DNA of 64,000 nucleotides from contig CM032128.1 in the NCBI GenBank assembly GCA_018894105.1, positions 30,899,299-30,963,298 on the forward strand, in the 5' to 3' direction. How positions within the stretch are numbered: the first letter of the stretch is position 1; each line of letters starts with the position of its first letter. The stretch comes from Jacaranda mimosifolia (lineage: Eukaryota > Streptophyta > Magnoliopsida > Lamiales > Bignoniaceae). Below the pieces are notes generated by a model. It saw only the letters and a list, made by a program, of their open reading frames with translations, was not told the origin of the DNA and made no database searches. Below are positions 11,850-24,444 of the stretch, one piece after another. Both the position numbers and the translations under genes were made by a program.

Positions 11850-12589
11850 TCCAAATGCATAACTTCTTAGATCTAATGTGAACAAAGACCCATATTGCAT
11901 ATTTATTTTCCGATTTAATTGGGAACTCCAAACACTTGTTTGAATTGTTTAGATTTGGCCGGCCTCGAAGGCTCCCATCACCTCAAAGCTCGCACTATAC
12001 ATGACCCCGGCCACTTGCGAGAACTTGAACAATAAAAAGTGTCAAGCGATGATTTTCTCAAATTTCATTATTAATTAAAGCTTTCTGCTCAACTCTTCAA
12101 GTTGTTATTTGCTCGTAAAATAATAGCTCACTGTCGCTTCTCAACTCCAATGTTCAAACGGTTTATTTGATGGAAAAATTGAATTAATTAGAGTATATAT
12201 GTACTTTATCCCCCAATGATGGAGATTGTATAGAAATATTATTTTCTTCTCTAATAAATAAAGGTTGCATAAATACTTATAATAATGGAAGTTGCATAGA
12301 ATTCTTATTTTCTTTTGTTTTAGTTATGGCATTGTTGTTCTAAACGATGAGACCCCGTTTAGATGTATTTTCAAATGAAATCTTTTTAATTTTTACTTTT
12401 TTTTAATATTAAAAATATATTTTCAATATAAATATTATTCATTTTATTTTATTTTATTTTGGGAACTTATCCTACTATCCTATATCCATCAAAATCAATT
12501 AAATTTGATATAAAATAGTAAAATACTTATAAATTACTATAGTAATATTAAAATATGCACATCTTTTTGAAAAACACAAAATTTCCATA
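11850..12589. other. AT-rich intergenic sequence
   Basis: No gene is seen. A possible MITE left end (CCCCGTTTAGATGTATTTTC) at about 12354 could pair with a diverged inverted copy at about 15410-15440. If so, solo LTR copy 2 lies inside an older MITE; this was not resolved. Confidence 0.4.
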
Positions 12590-12594
12590 CATAA

Positions 12595-15260
12595 TGTGGC
12601 ACCCCTCCTTAGGATAACACCCAAATCAAGGTACCACACAGATTCAGACTTACAATATCAGAGTTACAGCTAACAGAAGGCCCATAGTTCTGTTGCGTAC
12701 ATCACCAAAATTCAAAATTCAACCTCAACAAGTAGTTATAAACCTGAATTAACAACATATATATCTACTAGGTCTCAACAGAGTTCAAAACATTCATCTC
12801 TTACTATTTAATACGTCATAACCTTAAAAATACAAAACGACATGTTACAACCTTTTTAAGGTGATCATATCTTATACAAAAGTACATCATAACTTGGATT
12901 CTATATAATCAGCAAAAGAAAACCCAAGTATTGTTAATTCCTCTTCTCAATCTCAATCAATTCTCTTCCTTATCTGAAATATCACAAATATGGGGATTAA
13001 GTCCAATGACTTAGAGAGGATTATAGAAAGGATTCATCGAGGAAAACTTGACTCGACAAATCATAATGCAACTAACAGATAATGCGGATACAAAAACAGA
13101 TAGCACAATTAATCAAACAAGAAACTCTCCTGCCTTGTTGCTCCAAGATCAGATTTCAAATATACAGACTGTCAGACAAATCAATCCCAAAGCATATACA
13201 TTCAAAGGATGATCGAAACATGTATTGCCGATTCACCTTATACCAAACAAACTGATCACCTAAGCATAACAACTTGATATTTGCAGATGTCCATACGGTC
13301 CGTTTAGCGCACCGCCGATGCCTAGGGGGAAATCCCTAGCACACCATCGATACCCAGGGGGAAATCCCTAGCGTACCGCCAATACCCATGGGAAAATCCC
13401 TAGCGTATCGTTGACACCCACGGGGAAATCCCTAGCGTGCCTCACAAACCAAACAGATAGCTCAGATTGGCTCTTGGCCCATACAATCTCCGTACATATA
13501 ACAAATTACTGCTTATGCAGATGCCTAGGGGAAAGTCCCTAGCACATTGCCGGTTTCAGATAAACAAATCAAAGCAGACAGAAATAATGCCAGTCAGGCA
13601 ACAGATATCAAAACTGATAATAGAAAAGCCGACAAGGCTACAGATACGAAACAAATGACAGACAGATACCGAACAGATAACAGATAAAATTCTGGGCGCT
13701 AGAACAGACAGAAACTGATACAGAATAACATAAACAGATATGGAACAGACATAACCCTCACAGGGGTATTCAGAACAGAATCAAATAACAAACAGAAATC
13801 AAACATGGTTCTGAGTATCGTATAGAAACAGTAAACCCACACATGGGTAAATTTCAATAACAGATAGCTCAATAGGGTGCCAAATTGGTAGAGCCTCATA
13901 GGTATAACAAGTACCAAGAGGGATAGATCCTCACCTGATTGTAGAAATTCCCACTCAGTCCAACATCAAACTATGGACAATCAACACCCAAATCTTCTTC
14001 ACCTATTCCCAAAATAATTCATAATCAAAGCTCGGTCGATTTAATGGTCTCAATAATCAATTAAGCTTATAATTTCCCAAAACTACTATAAGTCTCCTAG
14101 ACATGCCAAATTTTACAACAATCGAATATTTTAACTTAACCATATTCAATTATTATCCATTATAAAATATAACTCTTAAATCCTCAAATTAATTTCTACC
14201 AACTTAATTAAATCTCATAATATATTATTACTATTCCAATAATTCCCAAAAATCATAAATATCAAAATATAGCCTTCCAACAACTAACCACAACCCACAA
14301 TATTCCATAATCACTAAAATTCAATTCCTAGCTCCAACATACAATGTCATATATATATATATACACACAAAATTCAAATACAATATAATTAATAAATCTT
14401 CCAAAATTTGCAAATCAATAACTAATGCTCGGAATCAGATATGGCTTATACTGTTGCGACCGTCGGATCGAGCAGAAGAAACCGCCGGGTCACCGCCGCC
14501 GCCGCCGGAAAAATCCCAAACCAATCAGTCCGACTCCTTTTGAGCTTCTGAGTCCAACGGTGCGATCAGTTTTCAATTTCTAGCCCTGGATTCACCAAAA
14601 AACTCGATTTTCAGCCAAGTTTCCAAAAATTGCCACCCAACTCCGATCACCTTGATTCTCAGATTGCGGCCGTTCGAACTCACATGCAACCTTCCCAAAA
14701 CTTTCCTCACACCCTCAGATTTCCATACCGCCCCTCAGATGCACAATCCACCGTCGGAAGAGGGAGATACACCGGTGGCCGTGAATGGGTCTTCTTCAAG
14801 CTCCTCCTGCCGCCGCGTCTCCGCCGTGCATGGTGGCTGTTTGGTGTTCAGAGGGTGCTGGAGAAGAGGATGGTGAAGTTAAATCTAAGTTTGGGGCTTG
14901 GTTGAGTGGTGGAGATGGTCACGGTGGTGATGGGTAGTCGCGGGAATGAGAGAAAAGAAAGAAACGGGAGGAAGAAAGAATGAGGAAATGGAGAAGAAAG
15001 AAAAAGAAAGAAAAGAAGGAAGAAAAGGGTGCTGCCAAGTGTCCTCAATCCGATTTTTCCATTTTTGCGATTAAGTTCCTAACATTATAAGATTCTTCAA
15101 TTGAATCCCAAACTTCCAATTTCCTTGCAATTAAGTCCTTAATAAATCAAAATAAAAAATGAAATCAAATAAATTCCAAGGATTTAATAATAACATCAAA
15201 ATTAAAATAAACCATGAAAATAATTACTTATGAAAATACGGAAATTCCAGGGTCGTTACA
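12595..15260 (-). mobile_element. Solo LTR, copy 2 (2.67 kb), same family
   Basis: CATAA is repeated at 12590-12594 and 15261-15265. Read on the minus strand the unit starts TGTAACGACCCTGGAATTTC and ends GGGGTGCCACA, with intact TG...CA ends. It aligns along its length with 8278-10855, including the short tandem array and the CCGCCGCCGCCGCCGG segment. No internal coding domain is present. Confidence 0.88.
13309..13438. repeat. Tandem ~36-bp repeats in solo LTR copy 2
   Basis: These correspond to the array in copy 1. Four units have cores like CCTAGGGGGAAATCCCTAGC, and one further core lies at about 13525-13543. The inverted halves (CTAGGG/CCCTAG) are kept although the loop bases differ from copy 1. 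Confidence 0.75.
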
Positions 15261-15446
15261 CATAAAAATTATAAATTAAATAAAATTTCAATTCTATACC
15301 TATTCTACCCTATATTTTCACATAAAATTATTGAAACATATTCTCATTTCTACACGAAAATCAATTAACAACTTTTCTAACTTAAAAACTACTAAAAATT
15401 GGAAAAATGTAATGAAACATATCCAAACAACAATTCCTACTAAATG

Positions 15447-15560
15447 TAGGGATTGCAATGGGGCAGGGAAAAATCCGAACCCGAGCTCAACCCGTGACTT
15501 AACAGGGTATGGGGCGGGGTATGGGATTTATCGATCCCGCCCCACCCCGCCACCCCGCCC

Positions 15561-15614
<54 letters not shown>

Positions 15615-16082
15615 CTAATTAAAAATAATGTTCAACTATGCTCGATGAAGAGGAAGATGTTGAAGAATGTGGGATGAGTTAATTTAGATGGGAATTAGAA
15701 CTATATGGTGGAAGCTTGTTGGACTTAAAATTTTTGAGTTTTTTTGTTTCAGTTTACTGTCAAACTCACAAATGTATAAAAGTTTGAATGTTGTATTGGT
15801 TATTACTTTAATTCTATTTTTATCTCTTATTTTGCTTATAGAATCTTATTTTGTTTGCATGGGTTTTTCATTTTTATACTTAAAATTTGAATTTTAATTG
15901 CGGTCAAGTGATTCTAATTTGATGCTTTCATTGACTGATTTTAATTTTTCTAATTCTTTCTGGATTGGCGGGTTAAACTCGTCAGACAATTTTTCTAATT
16001 CTTTTCGGATTGACAGGTTAAACTCGTCAACCCAACGGGAAGGGGTATGAGGCGAGGCTAACCCACCCAACTATCATTCCTA
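15447..16082. mobile_element. hAT-type element, 636 bp, 8-bp TSD (7 of 8 match)
   Basis: The ends TAGGGATTGCAATGGGG and (in reverse) TAGGAATGATAGTTGGG are imperfect TIRs, flanked by ACTAAATG (15439-15446) and ACTTAATG (16083-16090). The interior has GGGCGGGG-type words and a (TTA)n microsatellite at about 15562-15614. No transposase is present. The poly-isoleucine ORF over the microsatellite is an artefact. Confidence 0.8.
15562..15614. repeat. (TTA)n microsatellite
   Basis: About 17 consecutive ATT/TTA units inside the hAT-type element. Confidence 0.95.
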
Positions 16083-16090
16083 ACTTAATG

Positions 16091-16587
16091 ATTTCATTTC
16101 TACTAAATATTTTCATTTCTTTTTGCACAATGATCTACTAAATGGTGTCCTTCTCTATGAACTTTCTACTTGCTCTAAGTAACTCTTATTATTAAGAATA
16201 TTTAAGCAATTAAGAACATGGCTATCTTATCACAATAAAACAAGTACTTGTAAATTTCACACTTATGTAAATATCACCATGGATAATTGTATTGATTTTG
16301 ACGTATAAAACTTCCTATAATTACAGTAACAGTTATATAGCTTATTATTATTATTATTATTGACAAAATTTTCAAAAGAAATTATGTGCTTTAAAAATTG
16401 AATAAAATTGTATCACAAATTATTCAGAACACGAAAATAATTCTCCAAAAATGAAGAAAATTATTCATAAATTTAACAAAATTTTGGTACAAAAACTTCA
16501 GCTCTTATTTCATATCAACTTAATACGTACAAAAGCCGATAAAACAGCGACATATGCATTATTCAATTAACGTATTAGCGACTTTTC
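16091..16587. other. 3' flank of the broken globulin
   Basis: AT-rich sequence downstream of the minus-strand globulin pseudogene, with a short (TTA)n tract at about 16345-16362. No gene is seen. Confidence 0.5.
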
Positions 16588-18251
16588 TTAAGCGGAAGCA
16601 ACTCTTCCACCTCCGCACTTTCCCCTTCCGCTGAAAAGCATCGTCTCCCTCCTGGAAAACTTCAGCCTCTCCGCCTCCGCCCTGGAAATTTGGTACGCAT
16701 TGGCGATGACGTCCACCGGCAGCCCCCTGATGGCGGAGGTGCGGCAGCTCACGGTGTTGATCATGGCGTTGTCATTGGTGTTGAACGCCACCCACTCACA
16801 TCCCCTCTCTCCGGCCTGCTTCGCCACCGCGAAGTTCTGCGGCACCACCACCACCTGCTCCTCCCGGACCTCGCCGCGCGTCACGTAGATTACGCTGTGG
16901 GCGTTCACGTACCAGTGCGGCGACATCATCGCATTCTGTAATGATCATCATCGTTTGATATCATCATCGAATTAATTATTGAATAATTTTCGGGAATTTT
17001 TTTATATTATTTTTATTTTTATTATTATTATTTTTTACTTCTTACCCTGTAAAGAACTCCTCTGGCGGCGCTGAGTCGGAGGAAGCTGAGAATTGGGAGG
17101 GTTAAGCTATTGACGGTGGAGAACCGCCCGGCACGTGGGTTGTAGACGTCGGCGCGTGAGGGCTCGTCGACATTCTCTCTGATCTTGGCGGTGCAAATGG
17201 TCTCTTCAAGCCCATTATCTCCGCCGTAACATGGCTCCTCCTCCTCCTCCTCCTCCTCCCGGCCATGCTCCTGCCCGCTGTACGGCGGCCTGATCACCTG
17301 AAATCTCTTTTCAACTATGATAATATGCCCCCCTTTCATCATTTTCGCTCTGGAGCTTTCTTGCCGCCTCCTCATCAACCCCGAATACCTCCGCCAACCG
17401 CCGGACGCCAAATCCCCGGAAAACGTTGCCAAATATATATTCGCCTCCGCGCTGGCTTCCGTGCTGCCTGTATTACTCTTGCTCTTGTCCCCTTTGCGGG
17501 TTTCCGGCCAGGAAGAACGTCTGCAATGTTCGAACAAACAAACAGTTAGTGTTATATGTATGTATTAATCACAAATTCGGTTCCAACTTCTGTTTTTTTT
17601 CTTCTGTTTTCACCCTTGGGTATCGATCGAGTTGGTTGGCAGAGTTGGCGTTGTCGTGTAAAACAACAAGAACAAGTTCTTCATCACCGTCGTTATAAAC
17701 CCAGTGAGGTGACCCCGCCGGGGTAGCAATAATATCACCCTGTCGGAATTGATGAATTTTCTGATGTTTATCCCTGAACCTGCGGCTTCTTTCCTCCTGA
17801 GATCCTTGGAATTGTTGAGAAGATTCGAAAGTTTCAGGGCATCCCGAAATCATAAGCCCATAATATCCCCTTCCTGCATATAAATCAAGAATTCAAGAAT
17901 CAAGATATCTACTGCTACAATTGTTTGAAAATAACGATAATGGATAATTGATGAATGAAAACCTCGAATTACGTAGACTAGAACAGGGGCATTATGATAG
18001 AGAGGCAGCAAGAAGCCTCTCGGTTGGATTCTATGGCGACGAATCGACACGCCTGCGCAGCGGAATTGATCGTTCTTGAAATCCCAGAATTCAGTAACTC
18101 CACCTTCTGCTTGGATTCTATGCGAGGGCTCCTGAGCATTGATACTTGTGATTTGGCACTCGCCCTGTTGCCAGGGGCACCCTGATCTGACAGCAAAGCT
18201 GAAATCGAGTAGCAGAAGAAAGCTTAAAACTGAAAGAAAGAGCTTTCCCAT
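16588..18251 (-). pseudogene. 11S globulin of a second class (legumin B-like), broken by three lesions
   Basis: Exons 18251-17963, 17873-17614, 17520-17046 and 16935-16588 keep the same intron positions and phases as the intact gene. A signal peptide (MGKLFLSVLSFLLLLDFSFA) and the Asn-Gly cleavage motif [10 protein letters not shown] are present. Lesions: a TAA stop at 17475-17473, the 16th codon of exon 3; six Gs instead of the expected five at 17333-17328, where the frame shifts between DERG and HIIIVEK; and an in-frame loss of about 17 residues at 16872-16868, where VTRGE runs straight into VREEQVVVV, removing C-terminal cupin strands. Exon 3 is 475 bases, one more than a multiple of three, which agrees with a single inserted base. 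The remaining sequence is still very legumin-like, so inactivation looks recent. Confidence 0.9.
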
Positions 18252-18360
18252 GGCGGGAAGAATTATTATTCAGAAATGTGTGTTTTCTATGGTGAAAAGG
18301 GAGGAGAGTAGTAGATTTTGTGGGCTTCGTGGTGGGAAGCGGCGAGCTGGAAGTTTTGGT

Positions 18361-18446
18361 ACTTATAGAGGAAAAGAGATGGGGTTTGCATTTGACACAT
18401 TTGTTGGATTGAAGGTGAGGGGTTTTGCCATTTTGCAATGTGCATG
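18361..18446 (-). promoter_or_regulatory. Remnant storage-protein promoter of the globulin pseudogene
   Basis: Read on the minus strand: TATAAGT at 18367-18361, about 110 bases before the ATG, and CATGCA (RY core) at 18446-18441. An ATGCAAA word lies between them. The layout resembles the promoter of the intact gene. Confidence 0.55.
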
Positions 18447-18507
18447 GCTACTCGGTTCTTATGGCTTCCACCTATGATTTTGTGCAGGGGCAGGTGGCTT
18501 CTTTCTT

Positions 18508-19282
18508 TGGGTTTTCTACGGTCAAGTAGGCCCGTACCTACCTGACTGTAGCCAACCAATGATCACTTGTCAACAACATTTAGTACGATTTGATGAAAAA
18601 ACTGACAACACTTTAAAATTTTAAAATTGTTAATTTGTCCTTTATCAAACAATGTCATTGACCTTTTATATAATTTTGCTGAAGTGTGATATATATGTTC
18701 TTCTCGTACTTTAAATTAATAAAAAAATAATCAACGATCAAGAATTGACAAGTTGTGTATATAAAATAAAATAATATTAAAAGAAGTAAAAAAAATTTAA
18801 AATAATAATAAGAGGAAAGACGCTGATCAAATCAGCGACACCTTCAAAATAACCCCACCAATTTCCTTCCCCAAGCTGTGTTTATCCTTCCTATTGTATA
18901 TATTATATGTATATAATAATTTATCTAAATATGTATAGATAATATATATTCACTTATAAATAATAATTTTTTAATATTTACAAGGGTGTCGCTATTTCAA
19001 GTAGCGACACCTTTGTATTTTTTATATAAAAAAAATTGATACATTTTATATTTATTATTTTTAAATAATAAATTAGTAATAATAAAAGATGTAGCTACTT
19101 GAGATAGCAACATTTTGGTACTTTTGTATATAAAAAAAATAAATAGTCTGACAGTCTAATAAATTCATAGGATCAATTTTGTCTTTTAAATTTAATTAAC
19201 TCCGTACCTATTTTACGGTTGTGATTTTCTTTTGTATAATTAATGGTCTAGATTGGTCAGGTAGGTGACCATAGAAAGCCCC
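18508..19282. mobile_element. Mutator-like MITE, 775 bp, exact 9-bp TSD
   Basis: TTCTTTCTT is repeated at 18499-18507 and 19283-19291. The ends TGGGTTTTCTACGGTCA and (in reverse) GGGGCTTTCTATGGTCA are imperfect TIRs. It has no ORF. Inside, three short palindromes built on the word AGCGACACC lie at about 18822-18842, 18983-19014 and 19090-19110. It sits about 60 bases beyond the RY motif of the globulin pseudogene. Confidence 0.8.
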
Positions 19283-19291
19283 TTCTTTCTT

Positions 19292-20011
19292 ATGAAAATA
19301 CTAACAAAAGCAGGTTTTATGTTTGTATTTGAGAGATGGGATTCATTCCGGCTTGTTTATTTGTTTGCAATTTTTTGAACGTGATCATAAGAATTCTCTC
19401 TTGCTGTATTTTTTTTATCATTGTTGGACTGAAAATTTTTAAATCATATCAATTAAAGTAACATTCTTATAGAAATTTATGGGTCATATCAATTGAACAA
19501 TCATCGTGATACTTATCAACGATTAATCAATGACAGTCACATGATTGCCAAAAATTGAAGATGAAAATGTGAAGAATATAAATTTGACAATTAAATAATT
19601 TTTAGACAGTCTTATATATTTGTTGTAATTTCTTTCATACTCTCTTGAGTCTTGACTACATAAATTTAGGATAATATTTGATTGAAAGTGGAACTACCTC
19701 AATGGCACCTAGCACTTTTTAAATAAAAGTTAATCCAATTCAAATGATCAATTAACACAAGACAAAACTAATAACCTGTCTCCTGATTATGACAGAAAAA
19801 ACAACCAACATTTTATAAGCAAAATATCAGATATGAGAAGGTTTTATTTTCAATATATAAACAAGATAAATTCAGTAGCAAATGATGGATGTCTTACATA
19901 ATTCATGCAAAAATCAGAACTGCCCACTTTTGCCTTAAAAATACAACAAAAGAATCAAAGGGGGAGTATGTGAATGGGTACAGTTTGGATATGGATAGAA
20001 AAAGAAAATGA
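19292..20011. other. Intergenic sequence
   Basis: AT-rich; the part nearest 20011 is probably the 3' UTR of the patellin gene. No other gene is seen. Confidence 0.5.
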
Positions 20012-21937
20012 TCACTTAAGGAACATATACATAGGCACACTGGGCCTGCTCTTATACCTATAGAAAGCCTTTTTCTTTGTGAAAGAACCATTCATTACAG
20101 TTATAACTATCTTCCCAGGTTCTCTTATGTAAAAGGAATTTCTGGTGCTCTCTCTCATTTTCTTCTCTTGAAGCAAAATCCTATATGAGCAGTCATCCTC
20201 TGGTATGAACTCTTCTTTATATGTGACCTCATATCCAACCACAGTCACATCCCAAGTCACAGTAACCCCTACCTGCATCACCATTTCAAAAAGCACGAGC
20301 TAAAAATTGATCGATGATACAAATAATTCTAGGCGGCATTATTTGTCTTTTTATTGTACGTCAAAAATTTATAATCTTGGTTTTAGATAAAAATTTCTTT
20401 TTTGATTTATAATGTTGCAATAAAATAGAACTTATTTCATTTCAATTGCCATTACAGAAGAAATTAGGAGTTTTGTCATTAAAAGTAATTTTTGGCTAGT
20501 AATTAGTCTGAAAAGAGACTACTAAAAGCGAGATCAACAGCATCCCAAGATAAATTTTTGTGTTCTTTAACAAGGAAAAGATCTAAATAATGTACATGGT
20601 TGATATACCTCATTGGCAGGTATCTGGATGAACTCAGTGAAACTTGCTCTGATATTTACTTCAAGAACTTTGTCATCCATCGAGAATTCAGCATCGTTTT
20701 CCCTTTTCAGACCACCATATTGGACTAGGATGTTTTCTATGGTAGCATACCTACATTTTGAAGAAATTAATTAATTGTGTAGATCAAAGATTATGACATA
20801 GCAAAAGATGATATATGTTTTGGAAAACTAATAACATCTTTACTTGAGAAGGGTTTCTGTGACTCTCGATGGCTTCACAAATATAAACTTGTTCCTGCTT
20901 CTTTGTGTGATGAGCCGCAGGTTTAAAGCATTCAGAGCCATAAACCATGATGGAACATTTATAATTAACTGCATCCATACAACATAATATAATATCAGCA
21001 TCAATAAGTTCATAAAACATAAGTTCATCAGTTCAGATCATCTATTCTAATACATGTATATCAAGTACTTCAATGATTTTTCAATAATTACGTTTGTTTG
21101 ATATGTATCCATGAAATGTAATAGAAGATGAAATATATATTGAAATACATGATTCAAAATGCAAATTCAAAGTGTTTAATTGATATGTAGCTTGAGTTAT
21201 GAACTCACATTCTTGTACACAATCCCTGGATAATGATCATGAAGCAAAGAAATCATCTTCTTGAAGATCAACTTGACCTCCTTCATCGCAGGCCCAGGAG
21301 CATTCTTCAAATCAATAATTTGTATAATCGAATCCGTTTCCCCTGGTCTAAAATTCAAATTCTGAATCCCTTTTTCCACACACAAAATCCTCCACCTCAA
21401 ATAATCTTGGCATTTCTGATCACCCACCCCCAAAAGCTTCCTCTGGGATTCTTTCCCCAACATATTGTAACACAAAGGGCGCCCCTCTTTATCCCTCCCA
21501 CTTGTAAACCACAAACTATCAATCTCGAGCCTCCAATCCTCCGCAAGATTTTCGTCGGGCCGGAAATCCCCACGCCATTTCAGGGTCTTGCGGAGCAAGA
21601 TAAATGCCTCGTGCACTTTGTACCGTTTGGCTTTCAAGAACTTCATCAGAACAGTATTTGTCCCTGGATGACCTGCTTTGGGGAACAAAGGGACACCCCA
21701 CAATGTGATTTCCTTCAAATTTTCATTCTCCAGATTTTCATTTGGGGGATTTTTTTTGCTCTTTTTGGAGAGCAGATAGTTGCCGAGAATTGCTTGCTCC
21801 ACCTGGAATCGGAATTCCACCAGGGCCTTATTTCTTGACTTTTTCATTTCTGCTGGATCGATGCATTCTTCTTCTTCTTCTTCTTCTTCTTCACTTTCTT
21901 GGTCGCTTGTTTCCTCATCGGATCTTTCCTCCTGCAT
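20012..21937 (-). CDS. Patellin-like protein (SEC14/CRAL-TRIO plus GOLD domain)
   Basis: Exons 21937-21209, 20968-20844, 20750-20609 and 20272-20012 join in frame with GT/AG introns to give 418 residues. Order: an acidic N-terminus with a nine-Glu run (residues 16-24, from a GAA repeat); a CRAL-TRIO N-terminal helix region (about 78-125, LWGVPLF...LMKFLKAK...LKWR); a SEC14 lipid-binding domain (about 145-305, with CYNMLG, IIQIIDLK and YGGLKR); and a GOLD beta-sandwich (about 318-415, with VTVTWDVTVVGYEVTYKEEF). Patellins bind phosphoinositides and act at membranes, including the cell plate. It is most like the PATL4/PATL6 group from memory. The first ATG of the open frame was used; an in-frame stop lies upstream. 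Length is normal and no lesion is seen. Confidence 0.92.
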
Positions 21938-21999
21938 ATTTTCTGACGGGGTTTTAGAGCTCCGGCCGGCAAAGATGAACCCGCCGGTAACCCAGAATT

Positions 22000-23160
22000 C
22001 AAGAGGTGTGATTCGTAGTCAAATGAAAGATTTTCTTGTCTATTTGTTTCTTTATTTTTTTACAGAAAAAGAAGAAAATAAGAAGTGGTGTTGGAGGGGT
22101 CTGAGGAAGAATAGAGCTCTCCTCCTCACAGTCCAACCGTTAGTTAAAGTAGCGCCAATTATGGGATGTATAGCGTTGAGATTTTAACCGAATTTTTGGT
22201 GGACTGACTGAGAATGGAAAAGGACCTAAAGTTTTGGATCATTCCAATTTGGAAGAATTAATGGTTATTGAAAATTCAGCTCATTAGTGGAATGCGATCT
22301 AGGGAATGATCTGCATTGAAATGATCTGTATAGAAATGGACATATTTAGTTCATTTTATGATCGTTGGATTGTACGGATGAGTAGCTTTAATTACTACTG
22401 TTTATCGTTTAATTATCATAAATACATCCAATCTAATCAAGATTTTTGCAAACTCCGTCAATATTAAAATTTTAGTTTTATCTATTAGTGTTCTCTTTTA
22501 TTTTATGGATAAACAAGGGTGTATTTGATCTGAATCGAAATATATATTTTTAAAAAAATAAATATAATTTTATAATATAGAATAAAAGATAATATCAACT
22601 GAAATAGAAAAATGTAGACTGTCAAATTATATAGTCACTAAGCACACTGCATTCTTGCGTAAAAATGAACACACATTTTTTAGTAGTTTATACAATAAAA
22701 AAAATGCAGAGCATTAACTTTATGCAATTTATTTTATTTGATTTTATAACTATAAAAGTGAATTATAAAAATGAAATAGGTGTATAAAGGATAAATCCAT
22801 GGTGCATCACCTCCAATTCTTGGCAATTTGGTGGTTTTCATTATTACTATATTATATAAGCATCGATACGCGTGTGAACAGTGTCACCGCGCGTGAAGTG
22901 CTTTTTTCTATTTATTTTTTTCTTGTTTTTCAATGCAAAACGACATCGTTTTCTAGATTGATGTGCTATGTAGACCTGTACACCGTGCTGCTTTTATTGT
23001 ATGCTATTTTGGCTTATGCGGAGAGACCAGAAGGAAATGAATCTTTTTCCTTTTTTTTTTCCCAACTACTCTATTGATTTTTTTTGTGGTCTTATCAATC
23101 TTCGATTACCAAGAAGTAAATAGAAAAAGCTATTTTCAAGATATAAAAGACGATTGAAAG
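22000..23160. other. Intergenic sequence upstream of the patellin gene
   Basis: AT-rich; it presumably holds the patellin promoter next to 21938. A GC-richer patch (GCATCGATACGCGTG...CACCGCGCGTGAAGTGC, about 22860-22902) resembles a transposon end but no partner was proven. The ORF at 22799-23077 is unrecognised and not called. Confidence 0.4.
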
Positions 23161-24440
23161 TAGAGAACGAGTGAAAGAGAATGGCGATAGCGGCATTGGA
23201 GCACCGAAGTACCTGCGTGGGGTTCTCAAAGTCTTGTTTGCTTGTAAAAATTGATAATTCGCTTTGTTGTTTTAGTGCAAAGGAGGCAAAAAATGTCGCA
23301 CAGGAAGTTTACACACTAAAGGCACGGGTCCTTCAATTTCCTCTCGAGGAAGGGGGCTGCTCGCCACAGGGGAAAAGCAACCACCTTATTATATTAACTA
23401 TTATTTTTAGGGAAAAAATGTTCATTTGATACTTCAGAGTATTTGAATATATGCATTAATGGAAGTTACATTTACCATGAGAATGCTCTTTTAGCCTGTT
23501 ACTCCTTTGTTTTTTTCTTTGCTCTGTGTTATATCAATTGTCTCTCTCAGTTGAAGCACAAAAAGGTAGAAACTTGTAAAAAAGGACATGTTGGTGAGAT
23601 TAGAAAGGCAACGAGTCATTATGAAGGGAAGCATCTAGCATTAATAGAGGTATCAGTCGTATATGAGATTCATAAACTAGGTTTCCACTTGGTTTTTGCC
23701 AATTGATTTAAAGTAGTTGGTTGATGAATTTTTTACAAGCATTTTTGCCAAGTTGTGGTGCTTGTTTGCAATTTTGAGACAATGAATACCAACATTGAAA
23801 TATTTTATATTTTGGAGATAAGCTTTTGGAGCTGCAGTGCACAATATTTTGTGCATAAATATAAATGGATAATTTAACATGATACTGATGTATTAACTTT
23901 TTTTATTGAGAAATGGGCTTTCTTGAGATTTTTACTTTCATTTCTTCATATACTGATGGTACTAGACAAAAATTTTCCCAGCATGAAATGATTATATTTT
24001 CCTGATCTTTAGTATTCATAATTTTCAGTTTACTTAATTAAACTAACAAAAAAAAAAAAATGGCTGATTTTGAAGGCATTTTGAAGATTCAATTTGAGAT
24101 TTCAATTCTATCCAAGGTTCCTTATCTCCCACCAAACCCAACAACCAAAAAAAAAAAATAAATAAATAAAGGAACAAAAATGTTGATCTTTGAATGAAAA
24201 GAAAGAATTACCGAAACAAGTGGCTTCTAGCAATTGAACCATTAGAAAATCATTGTTTATGTACTTTCTTTGATTTAAGAACACCTTTTCCCAATTATAG
24301 TAGCTTGCAATTGAGTTAACATTTTAAGAGCAAGTGAAAGGCTTTAGAGGAACTTATTTTTTTATTTTATTTTATTTTTGCAACTTATATTTTGATTTTC
24401 TTAACTAACTTTAAGCTATGTCGATTTGTTCTTCTTTCTT
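23160..24440. other. Unrecognised sequence at the left of the gene-fragment mosaic
   Basis: Plus-strand frames at 23181-23429 and 23443-23706 contain protein-like stretches (for example SAKEAKNVAQEVYTLKARV and KGHVGEIRKATSHYEGKHL) that I cannot assign. They may be further captured or decayed gene pieces, given the fragments directly downstream. Confidence 0.3.
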
Positions 24441-24444
24441 ACAG

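Noticed and set aside
15331..15618. ORF ending in a long isoleucine run
   Set aside because: The run is the translation of the (TTA)n microsatellite inside a hAT-type element.
21233..21838. 201-codon plus-strand ORF
   Set aside because: It lies antisense to patellin exon 1, which has clear SEC14 motifs.
22860..22902. GC-rich patch considered as a Helitron 5' end
   Set aside because: It contains a TC preceded by A, but TC starts are too common and no second copy can be tested here.
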